Source: Cerioporus squamosus (lineage: Eukaryota > Basidiomycota > Agaricomycetes > Polyporales > Polyporaceae). From it: a stretch of 64,000 bases of DNA. Shown here piece after piece: positions 44,651-56,513 of this stretch; position 1 is the first letter of the stretch; every line of letters starts with the position of its first letter. The stretch is taken from positions 1 through 64,000 of the forward strand of contig JABYQS010000024.1 in assembly GCA_022592435.1 (NCBI GenBank). Direction: 5' to 3'. Under the pieces are notes generated by a model. That model saw only the letters and a program-made list of their open reading frames with translations, was not told the DNA's origin and searched no databases. Made by a program: the position numbers and the translations under genes.

Positions 44651-46427
44651 TCACATGAACCGCTCAAAGAGCTTCTCCATGTTTGCCTCCTTCCACCGCT
44701 TCTCCGACACCCGTAAAATATCAGGAACCAATCCTTGATCTCCTCCTCCTTATCCAGGACCATATGAGCCAATGCCTTCCCACTCATCCAAGCGTGCACC
44801 ATCCCTTCTCCAGTATACCCTGCGGCAATCCACTCGCCTGGCGCTGCCGTTTTGGCCTGCTCGTTCTCGGCCTTCCCCTGCATCTCTGAGGCCTTGGACT
44901 TCGGCGATGCACGCCCAGCAACCTTTTCGGGTAGGCGACCGACCCATGGCAACATATCCGCCGAGATGCCCAAGATGCCGCTCCACTGCGCCTTCGTCCT
45001 GCCCTGTCCCCACAGTGACTTCTCCTCTCCAACAGGACTGTGACCACCAGGCTTCGCATCCTCGCCCCAGTTCCTCATACCGAAGTACTGGGGTAGCGCT
45101 CCGGCCAGGTAGCTCTGCCCGACATGGTTGACCACGCTGTCGTCCGCGATGCCAATCTCCGGCAAGCCTCGCGAGTCGTCGCACGCCATAGCCCAGCCAC
45201 CTCCGAACATGAGCTCGTGCTCTCCAGTGGGGAGTTGAGTGAGGTAGTCGTACCCTGTCGAGCCGCGGTAGAACACGAACGAGCGCATGCCCGAGAGCGT
45301 CGACGTGTGAAGGGTGGTGCCGGGGCGCTGAGCGGACATCCCACCACGGGCGGGGGCGATCTTGGCCACAAGAGGGCGAAGGAGCTCGGAGGACCAGCCA
45401 TTCGTCGCGTGGACAACGTGCGGGGTGCGGATGGATCCGTTGGATGTGTGGACGATGTAGGTACCATTGGCGGACGTGATGGATGTGCAAGGCGTGTGGG
45501 TGAATATCCGGAAACTTCGTACATATATGGGTCAGTTACTTCGAAGTACTAGATGGAAGCACTTACTTGGATGGATGGCGAGATATAAGGATTGAGAGCA
45601 ATGATGTGACGAAGCGGTATGGGTGCATAGCTCCTCCGGAGTTGGATATACATCCCACTACCTGGTCGGAGAGGTGGTACTTCTGCGAGCCATACTCATG
45701 AGATCAGTGTCTTGAACTTGCAGTACAACTTGATTATGCTGACCTGTATGGCCTCCTCACGCTCATGGGAGAGGAAAGTGCTGGACTCGGAGGGCATTTC
45801 CGCGCGCCACTTGGCGAGGTTATCCTTGGCGGTGGCGAAAGCTTTTGGACAAGTGAAGACGTCAAGGTGTTCTGTCTCCCTGCACTGCGACTCCTTGAGA
45901 ATATCTTCGACAGACGCAACACGCTGCAATTCGGTGATGTGAGAGCGTCGAAAGGCTATCACCACCTTCGCGGCATGCTCCCCGTATAGCCCCTTTAACT
46001 CGCTATAGTCGTGGTACAGCGGCGGGTTGATATGGCCACCATTCCTACAATCAGAGTCATAAATAGATGGTTAGACTCAAGTTAGACTCCTAGGGCTAGC
46101 GAGGACAAACCTTCCGGTAGCTCCAGAGCAAACATCGCGAGCTTCGAGCATGACAATCCTCGGCCGAGCATCGCGCGTGAGCGCGTTGTATGCGAACGAA
46201 GTACCGGTAATGCCAGAGCCAATGATCACGATGTCTGCATCGTCGGGGAGAGGGCCGGTAGGATCTGCAGGTATCCGTGCTGCAGGAACAGTCCAGAGAG
46301 GTAGCGTGGGATTCTCCACAGGCAGTCCGGGCGGGGTCTCTAGTCGAGCCTTGAGCAAGTCGTAAGTCTCTCCCAACTTGACCGTGGCATAGTATATGAG
46401 CTTGGCCTTAGACACGAGACCTCCCAT
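44651..46427 (-). CDS. FAD-dependent oxidoreductase (DAO family), with one frame break
   Basis: Starts MGGLVSKAKLIYYATVKLGE. The dinucleotide-binding motif is IVIIGSGITGTSFAYNAL, followed by the Glu of IVMLEARDVCSGATGRNGGH, then the DAO fold (ISNSGGAMHPYRFVTSL, HVVHATNEWSSELL) and a final FAD block GEWIAAGYTGEGMVHAWMSGKAL. Such enzymes oxidise amines or amino acids; the substrate cannot be told. The C-terminal helix with RVSEKRWKEANMEKLFERF is one frame off from KDWF; a base is missing at about 44724-44727 (TTCC[C]TGAT). Without correction the frame runs on to 44503. The N-terminal hydrophobic stretch is weak, so location is uncertain. Confidence 0.82.
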
Positions 46428-47029
46428 GGTGGTAGTCTGGATGAGGAAGTGGATGCCGATAGCAATGCCCGACGCATCACTCCTATGTGACTATCGGCAC
46501 ATGCACGCGCCCACGAAGCTCCATAACAGACTTCCACACGTAATCGTACCCCCTGGACGACACTCTCAGTTCCGCTACACCATAGAGTTGTCGGAGTTCA
46601 CCCGCGGAGATGGTTTCAGTCTATATCAATATGGACTCACCTTTGTTGCAGTCACTTACTAAAGTACAAGCCGTGACGGGTGGTTTGGAGCAAGTCCACG
46701 CGGCCTTACTGAGACAAGAGGCGGTGTCTTGCAAAGTATGCTGCATACTTCTACCTGTTCAGCAGCAAACATCTTTCAGGTCTGATACAGGAACGAGGCG
46801 GCTGGAGGGTGACGACCACGCCGGGCACCGCAATAATTTGACAGCCTACCCAGCGCTTAACCTACCCGATATGGTCGAGCAGATTTGCTTTACCGCAGAT
46901 CTAAACGAGATCTAGCCGGGCTTGAGCAGAGCACATTCTGAATCTCCTTGCAAGTTGCGAGCCACCACTTGGCACTGGACAACAATTCTACTTACTGCTA
47001 CCTCTTCTTGTTGCTACTGTCCTCCGGAA
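46428..47029. other. Intergenic between divergent FAD oxidoreductase and BCP1
   Basis: About 600 bp of shared upstream DNA. A 101-codon + frame (46610-46915) is present but has no recognisable domain. Nothing else identified. Confidence 0.5.
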
Positions 47030-48122
47030 ATGGCGAAGAGAAAGCAGCAGGAGGACAAACTGGCTGAAGGCGATGAATCCGACTCCGACCGCGTATGTCT
47101 CCTCCTCAGCAGTCGCGCGCATGTTCTCATCGCTGCTCTGACGCCAGTAGAGTCTGGTCGATGTCGACTTCGAGTTCTTCGACCCCAACGCGGACATCGA
47201 CTACTTAGCTCTCAAGCGGCTCCTCACGCAGCTATTCAGCGCCGATGCGGAATCCTTTCCCCTACAAGACCTCGCGGACCTCATCCTTTCGCAGCCTCTA
47301 GTAGGGACCACGGTCAAATGTGATGGGCGAGAGAGTGATCCGTATGCGTTCCTGACCGTGTTGAATCTTCACGTTCATAAGGTATGTTCTCCATATCTCC
47401 ACTTTCCATCTGGGATGATGGAGCCGAACTATGCTCTGGTAGGACCGGCCATCCATCAAGGCACTCATCTCTTATATCCTCGAAAAGTCCTCCCCGGATG
47501 CCGTTCTGCACTCAAAACTTCAGGCCCTGATCGGTCCCAATGGCATCTCTTCCTCGGAGCATGTCGGTTTCATCTTCTCGGAACGACTGATCAACATGCC
47601 CGTGCAAATCATGCCACACATGTACCGGATGCTTGCGGACGAGATTCAGTGGGCCCTCGATGACGTGAGTCCTGCGTAATACCTCCCGTGGATGCACCGG
47701 AGTTGACTTGAATGTTTCCCCTCAAGAATGAGCCCTATGACTTCACATACTTCATCATCATCTCGCGCGTATATCGCTTGTCTGCAGAGGAGGCGGCCGA
47801 ACTTCAAGCCTCTTCCCCGCGCACAAAACGTCAGAAACAGTCCGAGCCTCCTCCGGCCGCTGGCGTGTACCCTTTCCACCCAGAGGATGACTACATACGC
47901 AAGGTTCGTCCGCCTAGTTTCTCCCGCATGTTTAGTGAGCTGAGTTCGGTTATATCACGACAGTTCGCAACGCACACGCTGGACTACACCTTCACGCACG
48001 CGCAGCCTCGGGATGCTGAGGCCTTCGGATTGGACACGGGTGGGCGTATGATGCTCGTACCGGCCGCCCGTCTGCGCAATGTGGCGACTGCGCTCGCAGA
48101 GGCATATCCGCAGCCTTCATAG
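47030..48122 (+). CDS. BCP1: BCP1/BCCIP family protein
   Basis: Five exons (47030-47092, 47151-47381, 47443-47664, 47727-47903, 47964-48122) give 283 residues. Acidic start (EGDESDSD), then VDFEFFDPNADIDYLALKRLL, the family signature, and further conserved blocks GFIFSERLINMPVQIMPHMYRML and YDFTYFIIISRVY. In yeast Bcp1 is a nuclear chaperone for Rpl23 and aids export of Mss4; BCCIP in animals has a related ribosomal role. The last intron (47904-47963, 60 nt) is frame-neutral and stop-free, so retention would add 20 residues. Confidence 0.9.
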
Positions 48123-48575
48123 CCCCGCTCTTCGCCTGTACTGTAGCGTCTAGTATTGTGTACATCTCAGTGTCACCCATCTTTTGGACAGCTTACTGCA
48201 CTTGATCATGAGACGGGTTCGTGCCTCTAAGGCGTACGAATGATAACTAGTACATCCACCCCGACTTCACCGTGTTTTGTAGCGCAAAATGGAGTCGAAC
48301 TGGTGCACGATCTACAGTTGCTTTCGAGTAGTTTGGCTGCGATTGAGATCGTATTCGAGTTGGCGGTAGGGAGCAAGTAGTAGGGAGTTTGTGGCTGCGA
48401 ATTGCCGAACGGAGTAGCGCGCGGGTTGCGCAGACTCCGCGTCTGGCTGCGCTAGCCTGCGTCCTGCGTCACTGTCCGTCCCACCCACTACTTCCTTCCC
48501 CTTCCCCTTGCGGCCTCGCGGCGCGTATACGACCGCTCTTCTTAGCTTGTCTGGTCTCGCCCAGGATCTTCAGCC
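48123..48575. other. Intergenic between BCP1 and VPS35
   Basis: About 450 bp. The final 100 bp are C/T-rich (CCTTCCCCTTCCCCTTGC) as in other promoters here. No other feature. Confidence 0.5.
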
Positions 48576-51500
48576 ATGTCCACGACGGCGACGCCAGCAG
48601 CGCCAGTGGAGGAGGGCAAGCTCCTCAGCGAGTCGCTCAGCATCGTCAAGCTGCAAGACAAGCAGATGAAGCGACATCTCGTTCGTACGGCAAGATTGAA
48701 AGGCTATCTGCTCTCTGACCGCGCTTTGTCTACACCAGGAGCTGGACCAGTTGATGGACGCGCTCAAGAGCGCGAGTCTCATGTTGGCTGAGCTTCGGAC
48801 GTCCTCGCTCTCACCCAAGCAGTACTACGAGCTATGTACGTGTCTCCATCTGCTTCGCACGGGTCTACAGCTTACCCTCGTTCTCGCAGACATGGCTGTC
48901 TTCGATTCTCTCCGTCATTTATCCAACTATCTATACGACGCGCACGTCCAAAACCGGCACCACCTCGCGGACCTCTACGAACTTGTACAATATGCCGGCA
49001 ACATCGTGCCCCGACTCTACCTCATGATCACTGTCGGCTCCGTCTATATGTCTATCCCCGACGCGCCCGTGAAGGAGGTCATGAAGGACATGCTTGAGAT
49101 GTCGCGGGGAGTGTTGCACCCAATCAGGGGATTGTTCCTTCGCCACTACCTCAGCGGGCAGACGAGGGATCATCTACCTGTTGGAGACGATGCTGGGTGC
49201 GTCGGTATTCATATTTCTTCCAATTGCCTGACACTGACCTGCGGCAGACCGAAGGGAAACCTGCAAGACTCGATCACGTTCGTGCTCACGAACTTCATCG
49301 AGATGAACAAGCTATGGGTACGGCTCCAGCACCAGGGTCATTCAAGAGACAGGGAGAAGCGCGAGATGGAGCGGCGCGAACTCCGTATTCTCGTCGGCAC
49401 GAACCTGGTCCGGCTCAGTCAGCTAGACGGCGTCGACCTGGAAATGTATCAGACCAACATTCTTCCCAGTATCCTGCAGCAAATTGTCGTTTGCAAGGAT
49501 GTCATTGCTCAGGAATACTTGATGGAGGTGGTCATCCAGGTGCGTAGATTCATACTTTCTCATACCCGATACCTACAAGCATGACTGCAGGTCTTCACGG
49601 ACGAATTCCACCTGTACACCCTTGGTCCTTTTCTCTCTGCCACCGCACAACTGCACCCCAAAGTCAACATCAAGCAGATTGTCATTGCCCTTATCGACCG
49701 ACTCGCCGCATACGCCGCACGTGAAGCTGAGAATGAGGATCCCGAGGAGACGAAGCGGCAGGAGGAGGCAGCCGCTCGTCGTCTTGCTGAGCGCGTCAAG
49801 CAGGCCCGCGGGACACGGCAGAACGGACACGGCGCCACGTCCCCAACTACAGAGTCTGCGCCTGTGAGCAACGAATGGGGTTCTCCGCCTACCAGCCCCG
49901 TTGCGTCTGAGAAGCCGGAGCCGACCTCGCCCACGGCTAATGGCACCGCGGAAGGTGGCGAAGCGGAGACGAACGGGAAGGGCAAGGAGAAGGAGAAGGA
50001 AGCCGCGGAGCCGGAGCAGGTCAAGAAGTTCAGAGGTGTACCTGAGAACGTGAAGCTGTTCGAGGTGTTCTGGCATCAAGTGGTCGAGCTCATTAAGGTG
50101 GGTAGCACTTAGCCCACGCTCTGTCTGTCCTGCGACTAACCCCAACCTCAGGCCCGTCCAGACTTATCGATACAGGACATCACTGCTCTCCTGGTCTCGT
50201 TGATGAATCTGTCAGTAAGCTGCTATCCTGACCGCCTGGAGTATGTCGATCAGATCCTCGGCTTCGCCGCGGAGAAAATCAGGGAATTCACAGACAGGTG
50301 AGCTTTCAACCTACAAACCCAGTCAGCGGTTCCTGAGACAGAATCAATAGCCCCGACCTCCACCATCCTCAAACCATTGCGAACATGTCAGCGCTTCTGA
50401 ACGCGCCAATCAACTCGTACCAATCCGTGCTCACTCTCCTTGCTCTGCAACAATACTCTGCACTCCTTACACAACAACCATACTCCACTCGGCGCACACT
50501 CGCACACTCACTAATCTCCTCTGTTCTCAAGAACGAGACGATCATTGAGACGCCTGAGGATGTCAATGGCATCCTGGATCTATGTCACGTACTCATTCGC
50601 GACCAAGCGGATGCAGGCACGGGTCCTGGGGCACATAGCCAACCTATAGGTGGGAAGGATCCGCGTAGAGGGCCGTATCACCACGAACGCGAAGAGATAG
50701 CTGAGGAACAGGGTTGGGTCGCGCGTATGGTGCATCTCTTCCGCTCGGAGAACCTTGACGTGCAGTTTGAGGTAAGTTAGCCCTACTTTTTCCGCGCAAC
50801 CAATACTTACTCTCACACGACAGATCCTTCAAACCGCGCGGCGACACTTCGAGACCGGTGGTGAGCGGATCCGCTTCACTTACCCCGCCCTCATCACGTC
50901 CGCCATCAAGTTGTGCCGACGGTACAAAAATCGCGAACACCTGGAGGATGACTGGAAGTCAAAGGTGACGACGATTATCAAGTTCGTGCGGCAGATCAAC
51001 TCGATACTCTACACCAATGTGGACGCTCCCGCCATCGCACTGCGCCTGTTCCTCCTCGCCGCGCAGATCGCAGACGAGTGCGGCTTCGAGGACCTGACGT
51101 ACGACATGTACGTGGAGGCATTCACTGTCTACGAGGAGAGCATCTCGGAGAGCCGCGCGCAGCTGCAGGCGATCACCCTCATCATTGGCACGCTGCAAGG
51201 CGCGCGGGTGTTCAGCGAGGACAACTACGACACGCTCATCACGAAGGCCGCCCTGCATGGCGCGAAGCTGCTCAAGAAGCCCCATCAGGCGAGCGCAGTC
51301 AACCTCGCGAGCCATCTGTGGTGGCAAGAGTCGCCTGAAGAGGACGCCCCTGAGGAAGCGAAGGAGACTGAGAAGAATGGCGCGAAGGAGGAGGGCGAGA
51401 AGAAGGCTGTAAGTCTGCTTGCGATGCTGTAGTTGCTTGAGGATGCTAACCATGGTTGGGCAGTATCCTCTACAGGACAGCAAGCGTGTTCTGGAGTGCC

Positions 51501-51970
51501 TGCAGAAGGCGCTCCGGATCGCAAACTCGGCGACAGAAGAGATCATTACTATCCAACTCTATTGCGACACCCTCGACCAATATCTGTACTATCTCGACCG
51601 CGGCGCCCCAGCGGTAAGTTGCCAGCGTAGCCCGCCTCGTCTCGCGCAGTCTGCTGACGGCACACCTCCTCACCCCCAGATTACACCGAAATTCGTCAAC
51701 AGCCTTGTCGAGCTCATCACGTCCTCCATCGATAGTATCGCTTCACCTGACGTGCACCCATCACAACGGGCGCCGCCAGGGCTTCTCGAGGGCGTCCAGA
51801 CCCCCGAGATGATCAACAGACACTTCCGCAACACGCTCATGTACATCCAAACGAAGAAGGCCGCCGCTGCCGCTGCCGCAGAGACCGCAAGCGCAAGTAC
51901 GACTGATTTGCGGTGGGACGACGTGGACATCGTCGGGGCGATGCTCAAGATGGGTATCCCGACACGATGA
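48576..51970 (+). CDS. VPS35: VPS35, retromer core subunit
   Basis: A multi-exon gene, about 930 residues, all joins in frame. The N-terminus ([20 protein letters not shown]) and [20 protein letters not shown] are classic VPS35. [10 protein letters not shown] holds the PRLYL motif needed for VPS26 binding. The rest is an alpha solenoid with a low-complexity acidic/Ser/Pro insertion (about residues 370-450), [11 protein letters not shown], and the C-terminal VPS29-binding region ([28 protein letters not shown]), ending in an Ala run and MGIPTR. Retromer recycles cargo from endosomes to the Golgi. The insertion is longer than in yeast or human but typical for fungi (inference). Confidence 0.93.
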
Positions 51971-52669
51971 ACGACGGGCACCCAGCACCCAGCTTTCTGT
52001 GTGTAGGAGTAGTAGGACTGTCGCCCATCTTGGGCACTTGAATGCGGCGGGGCGGAAGGGATGGACTTTGCGAGTTGGTTTCTGCGTGGCGATCCGTATT
52101 CTATGTTGTCTATTGTGGCCGGTAGATACCTTTATGTCTTTCATGTGTATAATGCACCTTCACATTGCTTCTCTTCTCTTGTTTGGGGTGCCAGTATCAC
52201 ACTGCAGTCGAAGTGCTTCAGAGGGTACGCAGTCGCTACTTAGAGAGATAGCCGATCTTGAGCTTGAGCTTGCACTCAATAACCTATCCACTGCATCCCA
52301 GCTGAATACTTACTTATAATCTTCAAGTACTCGATGCCAGTCTCCCCTGATGCGGTCAGTGTGCTTTCGAGGCTGGCAAGGACACTTCGAGGTAACCAAC
52401 GCCGACTCGGATTCGGACGGTTGGATGAACACGGTATACATTCTGCTATTGTTCTCTCGACGTGTGCACTGATGCCACTCACTATTTACTCGTTACTCCA
52501 GGTAAGACCTCATGGGATTAGAGGTGCTCTTGATCGTATAAGCTATGCAGGCGTAATTGGGTCGTCTCATCGGAGTCAAAGCGCGTTATTACTAGTATCG
52601 CCAGTCATAGGATAATCTGCATAGCTCCGAGTCTAGTGTAGTCCGAGTCGCGTCGTCGCAGGGCCACCG
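51971..52669. other. Intergenic between VPS35 and the MFS pseudogene
   Basis: About 700 bp. The right 100 bp are the shared downstream flank of the transporter duplication. The remainder is VPS35 3' flank with no recognised gene. Confidence 0.55.
52567..52650 (-). repeat. 3' flank of MFS pseudogene, shared with the intact copy
   Basis: In reverse complement this holds GACTCGGACTA, then ATTATCCTATGACTGG and ACTAGTAATAACGCGCTTTG followed by ACTCCGAT, matching 16813-16885 in the same order. Confidence 0.85.
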
Positions 52670-54853
52670 CTACATGACATACTCAAACCAAATGCTCTCG
52701 TTCGGCACGGGAACCCCATGCGGCGGCCATTCTCCTGGTCCATACTCACGTATGTATGCCTCCCGAGCAAGCTGCTTCCGCCTATTCCCGGCCTTCAAGT
52801 ACGCAAGCGACGCCCCGGCGCACAGGATGATCCCGATCTGGATGCGAGCAGCGTGATCGTAGCGGCGGTGTATCCTGGAGGTCCGGATAGCGTTCCATAT
52901 GACCACACCGACAAGATAGCACCGAGTTCCGAGACCTCACTAGTGAAGGCGATAGCTGACGTGCGTCGAACGAGAGGGGCCGTGTTGTTTGCTTGCCATG
53001 TGGCAAGAGCGGGGTTTAGTACACAGCAGGTCCCAGAGACGGCGAGAATCAGCGCCAGGTAGCGTATAGAGTGATCGCCGGACGCTAGATGGGAATTGAG
53101 TTGGACATGTCACACACTGACCTCAAATGCATTGGCTCACCGATGTATATCGCGAAGCCCGCAGCTGAAATAGCGGCGCTGATTACGGTGGTTAAGCCCC
53201 GACAGCCGTATCGGTCAGAGACCAGGGAGGCAAGGAGAGCCTAGACTGCAAGGAAGTCAGCGATGTCAATATCGAAGTCCAGTCGGTGTGGAATTACATG
53301 CGGCGCCGATGGCAAAAGGTGGGACACTCATAAGCTGCGTGTTTGTCCCTTTGAAGCCTAGACCCGCGACAATGGTAGGCAGGAAGCTGAGGTTCCGTCA
53401 GACATATGTCCTTCCTAGGATATCCCAGGCTAAACTACGCACTATGAAAAGCCGCCTTTTGTGACACCTGTTGTTAATCGTTGATTCAACCGGAAGCAAT
53501 GATAATTCACGCGACGTACACACGAGAAACCCGGCCAATGCGTTCAGTAGGACGTGAGGCTGCACCAAGGCATGGCCCAACTCATACCAGAATCTGCCGC
53601 GTTCATTTGCCTCGATGTCACAGCTGTCCTCCACCATGGCGCTCGCGACAATTTGCTTATCCCTTTCTTGCAGGAAGAAGATGGACGATGGGCTCTTGGG
53701 CATGATGAGCAGACGTATAAGACCGAATGCCACGGCCGCGACACCCTCCTATCAATTCATATTGACTGGTTAGATTGCATTCAAAAAGCTAGAGAGATAA
53801 CTCACTAGCAGAAAGATCCATGCATATCCCGACCTGTGGAGGAGGCCGTCCATGCGCACTATTCCGGCGGCGAGCAGACTCGATATGGAGGGCGATAAAG
53901 TGAGCGAGGCGAATATGATGGACATTCTGGGGAACATCAACACAGAGGGGGCGAGAGGAGAAACCAGCAGAGCCCACCTCAGTTCTAGCATGCGACGAGG
54001 GTAAAAACAGGAGAGATATACCATACAACCAGTAACGAGGGCTCCTACGAGAAGCAGAGCAGTATTGTCAACCTCGACGAATGAACGAGTTTGAGACGAT
54101 ACCTTCGAAAAGTGTAACGAGAATCCGACACGCGACGAATGCAGGGTACGTTGTCGCCACTCCTGTGCAACCGCCTTAGTGCTGAGTTTGGATAACGCCA
54201 ATATACGGGGATATCACCTTGAAGAGCACTGCTGAGGCCCTGGAGAATCATAAAGATTGGCAAGAGGACATGCGGGCCGACAACCTAGCAGCGAACAAAT
54301 GAATCAGGATACCGTAAACAACCTAAAATGGGCTCACTATCATCAGGAAGTTGGACGGAATCTGCATAACAATAAGTGGTCTGTATATGCTTGAGTCTCA
54401 GCATGGTCCTGCACCCATGACTGAAAGTCACCATCTAGGACGCACATGATGGAGGCCGTCATGGCGATACTAAACTGCGAAGACTGTCAGCGTCATCGTC
54501 CGAAATCGAAGGGTCGCCTACAGAGATGCACCTGTTCGTCTGAGATGCCCAAGGTCTGTTGAAGACCGGCGATCCATGCGTTACTAACGTTGCACGAATC
54601 CTGAAGGTCGTCGCTGAACAGTCAGTCAAGTGGTCAAACGAGAAGTGACAAACCAGGCCGATAAACAAGTAGATCATGACGACAATAGGGAGCACGACGA
54701 GGTCTAGCTTCAACCATACCCGGCTCGACCGTACAGAAGATTCCGGAACATTGAGCGCATGGTCAATCGAGGGTACGACTGCCTGCTCGAGGTGCCTGTG
54801 GGTAGCTTGTCGTCTGATCTCTTTATCGTCGCAGACTCGAGAGGGGGGTCCAT
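52670..54853 (-). pseudogene. Disabled inverted copy of the allantoate permease-like MFS transporter
   Basis: Exon structure mirrors the gene at 14609-16787. Exons 2-11 are 54600-54532, 54474-54446, 54380-54338, 54284-54218, 54162-54103, 54044-53978, 53926-53806, 53748-53520, 53467-53443 and 53386-53298. Nine of these ten have the same length as their counterpart, and the tenth differs by one codon. Disablements: the syntenic ATG (54853) is out of frame with the conserved NVPESSVRSSRVWLKLDL and the in-frame upstream stretch has no ATG; a TAG at 53243-53241 follows the exon 12 acceptor, and the alternative acceptor also leads to a stop; one T is missing near 52840-52843 where the copy has GCATTCCAG. 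The C-terminus (PNESIWFEYVM) is otherwise identical to the intact copy. Confidence 0.85.
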
Positions 54854-56294
54854 GGTAAAGGAGCCTCGCTTGGATATAACCACGAGGGTAGCGAGTCAAC
54901 GGGATAGAAGGAGTGATCCTGCGGCGCGTGGCTGAGTTGACGCGTTGAGGTTACGAGTCGCCGTCGAAGTCGCTGGGGCCGATGTCGAAATGCGGGCTGC
55001 GGGATCCTGGAGGCGAGAGGCGAATACGACGAGAGGAAGAGAGAGCTGCTATAATATTCTGGAGCGTCGGACCCGCTCTTTATACAACGCACGGCTCCCG
55101 CAGACCTTGCTCGCGACCGAGGCCCCACCACATCACTTGTGACTGTCGAGACGAGACGTTCTCGAGAACTTGAGTGCCCATGAAAAAGTAAACCAAATCC
55201 AGAATGCCGCACGCTCGGTATCACCAGGGAGACGAATCTGCGCGACAGTTGATCGAGACGTGGCCAGAGGGCCCGCGTCACTTGCTAGCAGAACGTCCGT
55301 CTCTGTCCGCAGCCTACCGTCCCCGAGGCTTGCACGTCTCGCTATGGCGTCGCCGTAGTCGGGCCAGAGAAATAAGTAATGATAAGAAGGGAGAATTCGT
55401 GCTCGGAGAAGAGAGCCCAGCGTACTTATGTACGTTCATGCCATGGAATCCGCGCTCGTCGTGCCCGACCCGAGTTTGAAGCTCCACAGCTATTCGCTCC
55501 TTTCTGCATTGAGTCCCGGTATGTCTTGATAAAAATGTCTAATATAGGCGTCGTCGTGAAGCCTTCCTGACTGGATTGAGAAGGGCGGAAGAGGAGAGGA
55601 GGGCGGAGCTCGGAAGGCGCGTCCGACTCGGAGTCGGAAGTCCCGCCACCACTGCAACACGGTCGCGAGAGTGCGCACTCGCCATTGATCAAGGCTTCAA
55701 CTTGTCGGGCTAAGGAGTCGACTCGGAGATCCACAAGTGCAGTGGTATATCTGTGCGATTGAAAGGTTTAGACTACGGAAACTTCCCTCACAGCGGTCAC
55801 TCCCAAGGCCGGAGGAGGTAAGGTCCATCACAAGCCTGGCCATGGGCGGATGTACCGCACAAGTTTTTGATGACTCCGATGAGCACCTGTGCAGGCATGA
55901 GTACTGCATACTAAAGAGTAACCTGACTGCAGACGTTATCCTAAGTCTGACAACGGCGACGCACCGGTACCGGCTTTACTGCGCTCACGTTTTGAGACAA
56001 AACACCGAAGAAGCGTAGACGGCTTCTCGTCGCTACCGCAGCGCCCCCGAATTGGAAACTTGGTATGCCAAACCCGCAACAAAAGTAAAACTGAAACGAG
56101 AGTTGGAGGAGCGATCAGCGCTCAGCACGCACATAAGTCCCGCAAGCATCTTGATCAGAGTACTAGAGTCAACGCCAACCAAGGACCGAGGTGAGTAGCG
56201 TCCGATTCGAACGTACATTTTTGTTTTTGTAGCATTTGTACGACTACGTTTGATATGACCCTTTTATATCGTCAATCAACATTACTTTAATCAT
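54854..56294. other. Intergenic between MFS pseudogene and tRNA-Ala
   Basis: About 1.4 kb. Several 60-100 codon frames occur on both strands with no family resemblance. A small GACTCGGAGTCGGAA self-complementary motif lies near 55627. No transposon ends seen. Confidence 0.5.
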
Positions 56295-56394
56295 GGGCGC
56301 TTGGCACAGTGGTAGCGCGCCTGCTTTGCACTACGTAATTGAATTACGTAATTCCGCATGCATGAGGTCGAGGGTTCAAACCCCTCAGCGTCCA
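56295..56394 (+). tRNA. tRNA-Ala (TGC anticodon) with intron
   Basis: The 5' acceptor GGGCGCT pairs with AGCGTCC (one G-U), followed by discriminator A at 56394. The D arm is GGCACAGTGGTAGCGC, the T arm GAGGG-TTCAAAC-CCCTC, and the variable loop AGGTC. The anticodon arm CCTGC-TTTGCA gives TGC. An intron of about 27 nt starts after the base 3' of the anticodon (around 56341) and ends before GCATG at 56366-56370. The intron contains TACGTAATT-G-AATTACGTA, a perfect 9-bp inverted repeat. The 3' stem GCATG leaves one mismatch (C28-T42) against CCTGC. Confidence 0.85.
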
Positions 56395-56513
56395 TATTCA
56401 CTGCTCTAAGGACCTTTTTTCCTCAAAGTTCCTCCCCGCTTGGTCGCACACGCTGATCATACAGATACATAGAGTAATAGACAGGCACAAGGGTGAGATC
56501 TGAAAGCTCCGGC

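Noticed and set aside
54459..54899. Apparent intact start of the second MFS copy at 54899
   Set aside because: The codon at 54899 is TTG, not ATG, and no in-frame ATG occurs before the first membrane segment.
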